7,100 nucleotides of DNA from assembly GCA_903904095.1 (NCBI GenBank), contig CAIVBF010000156.1, positions 1-7,100 of the forward strand, given 5' to 3'. Below, one piece after another: positions 1-6,506 of the stretch (position 1 is its first letter; the number at the start of each line of letters is the position of its first letter). The stretch comes from an uncultured bacterium (GTDB lineage Bacteria > Patescibacteriota > Patescibacteriia > Patescibacteriales > UBA12465). The notes under the pieces were generated by a model. It was not told the DNA's origin and made no database searches. It was given only the letters and a program-made list of their open reading frames with translations. The position numbers were made by a program, and so were the translations under genes.

Positions 1-2
1 CC

Positions 3-566
3 GGCCAAAAGATAAATTATTTGAGTAAAGCCTCGGTAATTAATACTAAAATTAATAATGATCGGGCCATTAAGGAAGAAAAATACTTTTCTCTGCCGGA
101 GTCTCAACAGAATTTTGATGATTTGAGTTTTAAATCAAGCCAGGACGGTTCTAATTTCGCGTATATTACTAGAAGTGATAATAATGAAACTTTATATATA
201 AACGGCAAGGAAACAGCTAGTAATGAAAAAATCAGCTTTATTGAATTCAGCTCTGATGGACAGCGTTTTGCGTATGGAATAAAAAATAATAAAAAAGATC
301 AGGTTGTTTTAGATGGTCAGGCAGGTCAAGTTTATGACTGGATTTTTATGCCTTACTTTTTTACTCCCGATAATCGTTATTTTGTTTATAAAGCCAGGAA
401 AGACGAAGGGGATGTTATTGTTTTTAATAATATTGAAAGTAAAGCTTATGACAAGATCTATTCAATATTCGTTACTAGCAATAAAAAACAATTAGTTTTC
501 TACGCCCGCAAAGCTTTAGAAATATGGAAAGTAACGGTTAATTTAGACGACTTATCTTTTAAATAA
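3..566 (+). CDS. WD40-like / TolB-type beta-propeller protein, C-terminal part (5' end outside window)
   Basis: The reading frame is open to the left edge, with no stop upstream of the in-frame TTG at 21, and no credible start is visible. I therefore treat this as the 3' part of a larger gene. The visible protein repeats a short blade-like pattern of hydrophobic strand, a turn with Ser/Asp-Gly or Pro-Asp, then a hydrophobic/aromatic strand. Examples are SSDGQRFAYG (nt ~252-281), TPDNRYFVYKA (~363-395) and TSNKKQLVFYA (~471-503). These resemble WD40-like/PD40 propeller blades. Such proteins are usually binding scaffolds, often extracytoplasmic, but any signal peptide lies outside the window. 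No catalytic motif is visible. The stop is TAA at 564-566, six bases before the next gene, so the two are probably co-transcribed. The propeller assignment rests on pattern only and the ligand is unknown. Confidence 0.6.
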   Translation, partial: GQKINYLSKASVINTKINNDRAIKEEKYFSLPESQQNFDDLSFKSSQDGSNFAYITRSDNNETLYINGKETASNEKISFIEFSSDGQRFAYGIKNNKKDQVVLDGQAGQVYDWIFMPYFFTPDNRYFVYKARKDEGDVIVFNNIESKAYDKIYSIFVTSNKKQLVFYARKALEIWKVTVNLDDLSFK

Positions 567-572
567 TGATTT

Positions 573-1289
573 ATGTCTGCTTTATTTGAGCTACAAAAGG
601 AATTAAAAAAAGCTGCTAACAAACCAAAGGCAGCTATTTTGCAAAGATTTTTTAAAACCGGACCGGGTGATTACGGTGAAGGGGATATTTTTTTAGGAAT
701 TACGGTCCCAAGACAAAGGGAAATCGCTAATAAATATGCTAATAGGCTTGAATTATCAGATATTCAGATACTATTAGACAGTAAAATACATGAGAGCCGT
801 TTGATTGCGCTAATGACTCTAGTTTTTAAATACGAAAATAATAAGGAAGTTTTAAATAGAGAAAAAATCGTTAAATTTTATTTGAAAAATACTAAAAATA
901 TCAATAACTGGGACTTAGTTGATTTATCGGCTTACAAGATTATTGGAGAATGGCTATTAGTCAATCAAGAAAAGATTGAGCTTCTAGATAAGTTGGCTAT
1001 TTCTAGAAACCTCTGGGAGAGACGGATAGCCATGATTGCTGCCTACGCTTTTATTAAGAAAGGGGAAACAAAAGATGCCTTTAGAATAGCTGAGAAACTT
1101 TTAGGCGATTCGCACGATTTAATTCATAAAGCAGTTGGCTGGATGCTTCGCGAGATTGGCAAAAGAGTTAGTGAACCCGCTTTGCTTAAATTTTTAAATA
1201 GGCATAAGAGCAAAATGTCTCGGACAACTCTTCGTTACGCGATTGAGAGGCTCCACCGGGAGCAAAGGGACTACTATTTAAAGAGTTAA
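573..1289 (+). CDS. DNA alkylation repair protein, AlkD-like HEAT-repeat DNA glycosylase
   Basis: This 238-residue protein has the length and motif order of the AlkD family (DNA_alkylation). These HEAT-like-repeat glycosylases remove N3- and N7-alkylated purines without flipping the base. Visible family motifs are FLGITVPRQR (residues 40-49), NNWDLVDLSA (111-120), LWERRIAMIAAY (147-158), LIHKAVGWMLREIGKR (183-198) and SRTTLRYAIERL near the C terminus. By eye, W113 and D117 match the AlkD pair Trp109/Asp113, R150 or R151 matches Arg148, and W190 matches Trp187, so the catalytic and DNA-contact residues appear intact. The rest is alpha-helical, as expected for HEAT repeats. The start ATG follows the upstream stop by six bases and has no Shine-Dalgarno sequence. 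It probably shares a transcript with the propeller gene, although no functional link is apparent. The family call is firm; exact lesion specificity is not shown. Confidence 0.92.
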   Translation: MSALFELQKELKKAANKPKAAILQRFFKTGPGDYGEGDIFLGITVPRQREIANKYANRLELSDIQILLDSKIHESRLIALMTLVFKYENNKEVLNREKIVKFYLKNTKNINNWDLVDLSAYKIIGEWLLVNQEKIELLDKLAISRNLWERRIAMIAAYAFIKKGETKDAFRIAEKLLGDSHDLIHKAVGWMLREIGKRVSEPALLKFLNRHKSKMSRTTLRYAIERLHREQRDYYLKS

Positions 1290-1310
1290 TCAATTTTCAG
1301 CCCTGTTTTA

Positions 1311-1338
1311 TTGTAGTTTTTAAAAGTTATGCTATAAT
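1311..1338 (+). promoter_or_regulatory. Predicted sigma70-type promoter with extended -10 for the SIMPL / ATP-grasp operon
   Basis: The -10 element is a perfect TATAAT at 1333-1338, preceded by TGC at 1330-1332, which makes an extended -10. A weak -35, TTGTAG (1311-1316), lies 16 bases upstream. Transcription should start near 1345, leaving a leader of about 37 nt that is almost pure A/T and ends at the ATG at 1382. This is the only sizeable gap (92 bp) between 566 and 6451, which supports an operon start here. The same ten bases, TGCTATAATA, recur at the promoter upstream of the HU gene. Confidence 0.7.
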
Positions 1339-1381
1339 AATAAATATTAATTATTAGTTTAATTTAATAAAATTAAAAGAT

Positions 1382-2155
1382 ATGAGTGAAGATAATTTAA
1401 AGAGTAGTTGGGGGCCAAAATTTGTCCTAATGTTAGTTGCCTTAGTTCTGGTCGCTGGCATAATTGTTATTTCTATTCTGCGTGATCGCTTAGTTAATAA
1501 CCAATTCCGCTCCGTAACAATTACCGGGCAAGGGAAGGTTTCCTACTCGCCGGATTTAGCGATTGTTACTCTCGGGGTTCAGATTGATAAGGTTGCTAAG
1601 CCAGACGAGGCTTTAAATCAGCTTAATACTAAGGTAGCGAGTATTATTAAAGCGGTTAGCGCTGTTGGTATAAGCGCCAATGATATTCAGACGCAAAATT
1701 ATTCTCTATATCCGCAGTATGATTATAAGGATAATGTTTCTAGTGTTACCGGTTATAACGCTAATGAACAATTAGTTATTAAAGTTAAGGAATACGATAA
1801 AAATCCGGATAATTTAGGCAAGATTATCGCTGCTGCCTCAAAAGCGGGGGCTAATCAAGTCAATAACCTAAGCTTTGATTCATCTCGTTTAAATGATTTA
1901 AAGCAGGAAGCACGTGTTAAGGCGATTAGCGACGCTAAAGATAAAAGCTCTGCTTTAGCGGCTGCTGCCGGAGTAAAATTAAAAGACATTAGCGGTTGGT
2001 ATGAGAATTTTATTCAACCTCTTCCGTATGCTACCGATATGAGTGCTAAGGGCGGTATTGGAATGGGCGGCGGAGGCGGCGCTGTAGCACCAAGTACGCC
2101 GACTAGCGATCGGGAAGTTATTATTGAAATTGGGGTTACCTATAATTTAAAATAA
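1382..2155 (+). CDS. Membrane-anchored SIMPL-domain (DUF541, YggE-like) protein
   Basis: This 257-residue protein has a short N-terminal tail and one hydrophobic segment at about residues 14-33 (FVLMLVALVLVAGIIVISIL). A charged/polar stretch and a SIMPL domain (44-256) follow. SIMPL hallmarks include ITGQGKVSYSPDLAIVTLGV (47-66), the GISANDIQTQNYSLYPQYDY stretch (96-115), SVTGYNANEQLVIKV (121-135) and the helix rich in Ala, Lys and Asp (175-197). The final strand is EVIIEIGVTYNL (245-256). A glycine-rich loop at 224-233 precedes that strand and is also common in the family. The hydrophobic segment is probably a signal anchor that places the domain outside the membrane. E. coli YggE is linked to oxidative-stress defence and other members to periplasmic or surface roles, but the molecular function is unsettled. 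It is first in the predicted operon and 22 bp ahead of the ATP-grasp gene. No Shine-Dalgarno sequence precedes the ATG. Confidence 0.88.
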   Translation: MSEDNLKSSWGPKFVLMLVALVLVAGIIVISILRDRLVNNQFRSVTITGQGKVSYSPDLAIVTLGVQIDKVAKPDEALNQLNTKVASIIKAVSAVGISANDIQTQNYSLYPQYDYKDNVSSVTGYNANEQLVIKVKEYDKNPDNLGKIIAAASKAGANQVNNLSFDSSRLNDLKQEARVKAISDAKDKSSALAAAAGVKLKDISGWYENFIQPLPYATDMSAKGGIGMGGGGGAVAPSTPTSDREVIIEIGVTYNLK

Positions 2156-2177
2156 TACAATAAAATAATTAATTATT

Positions 2178-4625
2178 ATGAACGGAAATTCTCCGGAATC
2201 TGGCTCTAATCGTAGCCCCCTTAACGGCAAAACGGTTTTAATCGTTAATACCTATAAGAAACTTTTTATCAAGAAGGCAAAAAGTTTTGGTGTAAAAATT
2301 ATTACTCTCGGTAAAGAATCTAGTACGCTTGCTCCTTACCTTGATTATCATATTAATACTGATACCGCTAATCATCCCGAAGCTTTGGCGGCGCTTGAGA
2401 AATTTTTGGCCGAACATCCGGAAGTTAAATTAGATGGTGTTTTAACTTTCTGGGAAGATGACGTACTGCTTACTTCAAAAATAAGTGATCGCTATAAACT
2501 AATAGGCACGCCATACAAAATCGCTAATCGTATACGAAATAAATATTTATTTCGTAAATTTTGTGCTTCAAATAGCTTGCCAACTGTTAAGTTTGGAAGC
2601 TTGAAGAGCCCTAAAGATTTAGAGGAAATAATTAAGACTTTTAAATTTCCTTTGGTTGTTAAGCCGGTTTATGGAGCGGCCAGCGCCTTTGTTATGAAAG
2701 TTGATAATGAAGAAGAGTTTCGGGAGAGCTACGAATACATTAAAAAAGAGATTTCTACAAAAGTTGAATCAGCTTTAAGCGACGGTTTAGAGATTTTTGT
2801 TGAAGAATATATTGACGGGGACGAAGTTGATCTTGATATGCTTGTTCAAAACGGTAAACTCAAATTCTGTGCAATTTCGGATAACGGTAAAACTAAAGAA
2901 CCATTTTTCATTGAGACGGTCCGCATGACTCCTTCAAATCTACCGCTTAAGAATCAGAATGAGCTTATCGCTATGGCCGACGAGGCCTTAGAGAAACTGG
3001 GTATTTTAAATGCCGTTGTGCATTTTGAAGCAAAATCCACTACTAACGGCCCGGTACCGATTGAAATTAATTTACGCCTTGGTGGCGATGAAGTTTATCC
3101 GAGCATTAAAGTTGCTTGGAAAATTGATTTGATTGAGAATGCTCTAAAGATTGCTTGTGGCGTGTATTTGCCAAAAATAGAAGCTGATAAAGGGCCTTAT
3201 AAATATCTATGTGCCGAAACTTTCTCTTCCGATCATAGCGGCATTCTCGTTAATTTAGATATTGATGATAATCTTGAGAAGCTGCCTTATGTTGAGGAAT
3301 TTGAATTTGATAAAAGAATCGGCGACTCGGTTTTAGCTCCGCCCGATGGCTATGAATATCTAGGCTGGATTTTAGTTTCGGGGATTAACGCACTTGATGC
3401 GCAGGATAATTTGAGTGAAGCTAAGAAAGGAGTTAATTATGATGTGGCAAAATTTCATCCCGCTTCTTCAATCGGCAAGACGGCGCGCCGCACACCCTTT
3501 TCTGCTTCGGTTATAAACAGAGAAATACTAAAGCGCGGTTCAAAGATTGAAAAAATTAGACGAATGGAAATCTCTAACCAACGTAATCTGCACATTGGAA
3601 TCGCTTGTAACTTGTATGACGAGAATGCCTCTGACCAAGAAACGGCCGTTGAGAACGATTTAACCGTCATCGGAAAAGATATTGAGAAATATTTATTAGA
3701 ACGCGGTTATAAAATCAGTTTTTTTGATTTTAATAATTTACCGAAAGCCTTTGATGATTTAAAAAATAGCGATGTTGATTTGGTCTTTAATGTTTGCGAG
3801 CGTATTAATAATTCAAGCTTGCTTGAGCCACATGTCGCTTCAATTATGGATACCTTACAGATTCCTTATACCGGCTCAAATCCTTTTACGTTAGGGCTCT
3901 GCATTGATAAGATTAAGGTTAAGAAATTATTAAATTACCATAAGATTCCTACTCCAGAATGGGATTATGTTTATTCGCTTGATGATGATATTCGCGATGA
4001 TCTAAAATATCCTTTAATTGTTAAGCCGGCCAATACGGATAATTCAATCGGAATTACTAATGATTCTATCGTTAGAAATAAGGAAGAATTATATCGTCAA
4101 CTAAAGGTTGTTATTGAGGTTATCGGTCGTCCGGCCTTAATTGAGGAGTATATTGAAGGCGATGAGTATGACGTGCCGATTATTGGCAGTTCCGAAGAGG
4201 ATTTAAGAGTTTTGCCTCTATCACGTTCTATTTTTGATAATATGCCGGCTGATAAATGGCATATTTATCCCTTTGAGGCTAAATATACCGATGATCCTGA
4301 TTATAAAAAAATTATTGTTCAAAGACCGCCAAAAAATATTAGCAAGAAACTTGAGGCCTTAATCGGTGAAATTGCCCTTGATACTTATAATATTTTAGAT
4401 TGCCATGATTATGGTCGGATTGAAATTAGAGTTGATAAGAATAATAATCCTTATGTTCTAGAACTTAATCCGAATCCGTCCCTGGATATTGAAGGTTGTT
4501 TTTCTGCTTCGGCGGAAGTAATCGGTTTGGATTTTGGAGATTTCTTAGAAGAAATCATTCGCCTAGCTATTAATCGTTATAAAAACAATCCGCCTTATTA
4601 TCATCTCCAGTCGTCAATGATGTAA
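2178..4625 (+). CDS. Double ATP-grasp fusion: L-amino-acid-ligase-like domain + D-Ala-D-Ala-ligase-like domain
   Basis: This 815-residue, apparently cytosolic protein contains two unrelated ATP-grasp modules. Module 1 has a pre-ATP-grasp Rossmann-like part (18-115) and an ATP-grasp core (~120-330). The core shows PLVVKPVYGAAS (158-169, ATP-binding K162), FVEEYIDGDEVDLD (207-220), E284, and E296/N298/R300 in EINLRLGG for Mg2+ and phosphate. A C-terminal segment (~340-425) resembles that of BacD/carnosine-synthase-type L-amino-acid ligases. Module 2 (~471-803) resembles D-alanine-D-alanine ligase: LVFNVCER (535-542), IPYTGSNPFTLGLCIDK (562-578), PLIVKPANTDNSIGI (612-626, K616), IEEYIEGDEYDV (655-666) and GRIEIRVD...VLELNPNPSL (746-769; E749, E762, N764). 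Both modules keep residues expected for ATP and Mg2+ binding, so both may be active in forming acyl-phosphates and then amide bonds. A charged linker (450-470) joins them. The Ddl N-terminal substrate motif is not recognisable, so the substrate probably differs. Product unknown. The next gene starts four bases after the stop. Confidence 0.88.
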   Translation: MNGNSPESGSNRSPLNGKTVLIVNTYKKLFIKKAKSFGVKIITLGKESSTLAPYLDYHINTDTANHPEALAALEKFLAEHPEVKLDGVLTFWEDDVLLTSKISDRYKLIGTPYKIANRIRNKYLFRKFCASNSLPTVKFGSLKSPKDLEEIIKTFKFPLVVKPVYGAASAFVMKVDNEEEFRESYEYIKKEISTKVESALSDGLEIFVEEYIDGDEVDLDMLVQNGKLKFCAISDNGKTKEPFFIETVRMTPSNLPLKNQNELIAMADEALEKLGILNAVVHFEAKSTTNGPVPIEINLRLGGDEVYPSIKVAWKIDLIENALKIACGVYLPKIEADKGPYKYLCAETFSSDHSGILVNLDIDDNLEKLPYVEEFEFDKRIGDSVLAPPDGYEYLGWILVSGINALDAQDNLSEAKKGVNYDVAKFHPASSIGKTARRTPFSASVINREILKRGSKIEKIRRMEISNQRNLHIGIACNLYDENASDQETAVENDLTVIGKDIEKYLLERGYKISFFDFNNLPKAFDDLKNSDVDLVFNVCERINNSSLLEPHVASIMDTLQIPYTGSNPFTLGLCIDKIKVKKLLNYHKIPTPEWDYVYSLDDDIRDDLKYPLIVKPANTDNSIGITNDSIVRNKEELYRQLKVVIEVIGRPALIEEYIEGDEYDVPIIGSSEEDLRVLPLSRSIFDNMPADKWHIYPFEAKYTDDPDYKKIIVQRPPKNISKKLEALIGEIALDTYNILDCHDYGRIEIRVDKNNNPYVLELNPNPSLDIEGCFSASAEVIGLDFGDFLEEIIRLAINRYKNNPPYYHLQSSMM

Positions 4626-4629
4626 AAAT

Positions 4630-5550
4630 ATGATTGAAATTAAGATTATAAGCGACCTGGAAGAAGCTAAAAAGCTTTGGAATTTATTATCGCCTGAAGA
4701 AACAATTTATGATCTTTGGGCTTTTCGTTATTGTTTTTATAAATACGAGAATTATTCTTTAAGTTTTATTACCGCCTACGATAATAATGAACCGGTCGCT
4801 CTACTTCCTTTGCAGTATAATGAAAAAGATAAATGTTTAGAATGCTTCGCTGAAGAGTTTATGGAAGAAAGTCGACCCTTTTTTAAGTATGGTTATGAGT
4901 ATTTAATATCAGAACTCTATAATAAAATAGAAAGGACGGCCAAGCTCTACGACATTACGGAAAATAGCGAAACGGATGAATTTACAAAGGCGATGCCGCT
5001 TGAGGATTATAAATACTTTTTGCCTCTAGAAAATTATAAAGGTTTTTCTGATTTTTTAAATGACCGGATGAATGCTAAAAGGAAAAGGAGTCTTGTTAAA
5101 GAGATAAAAGAAATTGATGATCAGAAGATTAGCGTTGAAATTTTTAAAGCCGGAGAACTTAATAAAAAAGAATTAGACGAAGTCGCCGAGCTCCTGTTTA
5201 ATTTTAATTGTGCTAGTTTTGCCGCCGAATCCTACTTGCAGAAAAAAAGCGAGAGGGAGGCGCATCGCGACTTGTTTGATCTTGATTTAGATTGGCGTTT
5301 AATAGTCGTTAGTATTAACGGGAAAAGAGAAGCTCTATCATTCAGCGTTGTTTATAAAAATACCTGGTATTATCTTTTGACCGGAGTTAATTTTAAGAAT
5401 TTTCCGGGATTAGGGAAGTATCTTGTTAAAGCTAACATTGAAGAAGCGATAAATAATAAGGTAGGAGTTTATGACTGCGGACTTGGCGATTGCGGCTGGA
5501 AACATCTATGGCATTTTGATAAAAAACCGCAGCATCTTTTTATAAAGTAA
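4630..5550 (+). CDS. GNAT-fold acyl/aminoacyl transferase, BioF2-like (Acetyltransf_6) / FemAB-related, copy 1
   Basis: This 306-residue protein has the pattern of BioF2-like GNAT proteins, the acetyltransferase fold shared with FemAB/FemX peptidyl-transferases. An N-terminal strand EPVALLPLQYN (54-64) comes first, then a Lys/Arg-rich helix NAKRKRSLVKEI (148-159). A second domain follows with LIVVSINGKREALSFSVVYK (224-243), a Tyr-rich strand TWYYLLTGVNF (245-255) and PGLGKYLVKANIEEAI (259-274). The closing motif is YDCGLGDCGWKHLW (281-294), equivalent to the D/N-x-G-x-G-x-x-x-K-x-x-W ending of the family. No membrane segment or signal peptide is seen, so it should be cytosolic. The gene starts four bases after the ATP-grasp stop, which suggests tight co-expression. 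A homologous gene follows directly. It may transfer an acyl or aminoacyl group onto the ligase product or onto an envelope precursor. Donor and acceptor are unknown. Confidence 0.75.
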   Translation: MIEIKIISDLEEAKKLWNLLSPEETIYDLWAFRYCFYKYENYSLSFITAYDNNEPVALLPLQYNEKDKCLECFAEEFMEESRPFFKYGYEYLISELYNKIERTAKLYDITENSETDEFTKAMPLEDYKYFLPLENYKGFSDFLNDRMNAKRKRSLVKEIKEIDDQKISVEIFKAGELNKKELDEVAELLFNFNCASFAAESYLQKKSEREAHRDLFDLDLDWRLIVVSINGKREALSFSVVYKNTWYYLLTGVNFKNFPGLGKYLVKANIEEAINNKVGVYDCGLGDCGWKHLWHFDKKPQHLFIK

Positions 5551-5557
5551 ATCGGCT

Positions 5558-6451
5558 ATGATTAAAAAAATTCTTATCAGCGATTTGAATGAAGCGGAAA
5601 AAATTTGGCGAGTTTTGTCGCCAGACGGGATGATTTATGATCTTTGGGATTTCCGTTTTCCTTTTTATAAGGTTTATTCCTACCCTCTATATTTTTACGC
5701 GGTTTATGATAACGATGAACCGGTCGCTCTTCTACCCCTGCAGTTTAATAAGGAATGGGGCGGCCTTGAGTTTATTGCCGAAGAATTAGCTTACGATAAT
5801 AAGCCTTTTATAAAAGCCGGCTATGAATATTTAATTCCCGGATTATTTAATGATTTAAATATTAAAACTAAAATTTTTGATATTGCCGGGATTGATGAGT
5901 TTACAAAAAATCTACCGCTAGAAGAAAATTCAGTTTATTTTTATGATATCGCCGAGTTTAAAAAATTTGACGATTTTTTGTTAAGCGCTTTTCAAAACGG
6001 CCGAAAGCGTTATAATTTTAAAAGGCTTTTTACTAATTTAGAGAGGGATCATGAGGTAAAAGTAGTCTATAATGACTTCTCCGATCTGGAACTATTAATG
6101 GATTTTAATGTTAAATATTTCGGCGAAGAATCTTATTTAAGAACTCCCGAGGAGCGCCACCCATTTTTTGATTTAATCAAATTGCCGTTTAACTGGAATA
6201 TGATTACGATTGAGGTTGACGGTAAAAAATTAGCCGTTTCCTTGTCGCTTATTTATAAAGATATTTACTATTATTTAATTGTCGGCTCAGACATAAGCGA
6301 GGTACCGGACGCTTTTAAATATTTAACAAAAGTAAATTTAGAAGAAGCGATAAAAAATAAAGCGAAAATTTTTAATTGCGCTCTGGGTCGGGGCGGCTGG
6401 AAAGAATACTGGCATTTAGGGAAATACCCGCAGTATGAGTTTATAAAATAG
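5558..6451 (+). CDS. GNAT-fold acyl/aminoacyl transferase, BioF2-like / FemAB-related, copy 2 (tandem paralog)
   Basis: This 297-residue protein is a clear paralog of the gene just upstream. Over the first 64 residues I count 39 identical positions, including IYDLW, FYK and EPVALLPLQ. The two also share EFTK..PLE, ESYL, LEEAI/IEEAI and the ending GWK..WH....PQ..FIK. The same architecture follows: EPVALLPLQFN (54-64), a basic helix NGRKRYNFKRL (147-157), MITIEVDGKKLAVSLSLIYK (215-234), IYYYLIVG (236-243) and FNCALGRGGWKEYW (272-285). The central part (~150-215) has diverged most, which suggests a different acceptor or position of transfer. This would resemble FemA/FemB, which add successive residues, although that parallel is an inference. 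The start lies seven bases after the previous stop, with no Shine-Dalgarno sequence. The gene ends with TAG, the only non-TAA stop among the + strand genes, and appears to close the operon. Confidence 0.75.
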   Translation: MIKKILISDLNEAEKIWRVLSPDGMIYDLWDFRFPFYKVYSYPLYFYAVYDNDEPVALLPLQFNKEWGGLEFIAEELAYDNKPFIKAGYEYLIPGLFNDLNIKTKIFDIAGIDEFTKNLPLEENSVYFYDIAEFKKFDDFLLSAFQNGRKRYNFKRLFTNLERDHEVKVVYNDFSDLELLMDFNVKYFGEESYLRTPEERHPFFDLIKLPFNWNMITIEVDGKKLAVSLSLIYKDIYYYLIVGSDISEVPDAFKYLTKVNLEEAIKNKAKIFNCALGRGGWKEYWHLGKYPQYEFIK

Positions 6452-6477
6452 TTATACCCATATTTGCCCTTTGTTTA

Positions 6478-6506
6478 TTGGCATATTTATTTGCTTGTGC
6501 TATAAT
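6478..6506 (+). promoter_or_regulatory. Strong predicted sigma70 promoter with extended -10 for the HU gene
   Basis: TTGGCA (6478-6483) is followed after exactly 17 bases by a perfect TATAAT (6501-6506), with TGC directly before the -10 (6498-6500). This is close to an ideal housekeeping promoter and fits an abundant nucleoid protein. Transcription should begin near 6512-6514, about 190 nt upstream of the HU start. The interrupted inverted repeat TGCC (6465-6468) / GGCA (6480-6483) overlaps the -35 and could be an operator, but it is too short to claim. Confidence 0.8.

Noticed and set aside
21..23. TTG at 21 as the start of the first gene
   Set aside because: The frame is open to the window edge and nothing marks initiation at 21. 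A truncated gene is the simpler reading.
313..495. 60-codon + strand frame inside the propeller gene
   Set aside because: It is out of frame with a repeat-bearing protein and encodes a low-complexity hydrophobic/lysine-rich string with no family signal.
1358..1377. A/T-only hairpin in the SIMPL leader (TTTAATTT / AAATTAAA)
   Set aside because: The stem contains no G-C pairs, would be very unstable, and is expected by chance in an almost pure A/T leader.
3455..3670. Antisense 71-codon open frame inside the ATP-grasp gene
   Set aside because: It lies wholly opposite a well-supported coding sequence, has no promoter or recognisable motif, and looks like a codon-composition shadow.
6465..6500. 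TGCC/GGCA hairpin as a terminator for the ligase operon
   Set aside because: Only four strong pairs form, the flanks carry mismatches, the T run is broken, and it overlaps the HU -35. No convincing terminator was found after 6451, so read-through into HU is possible.
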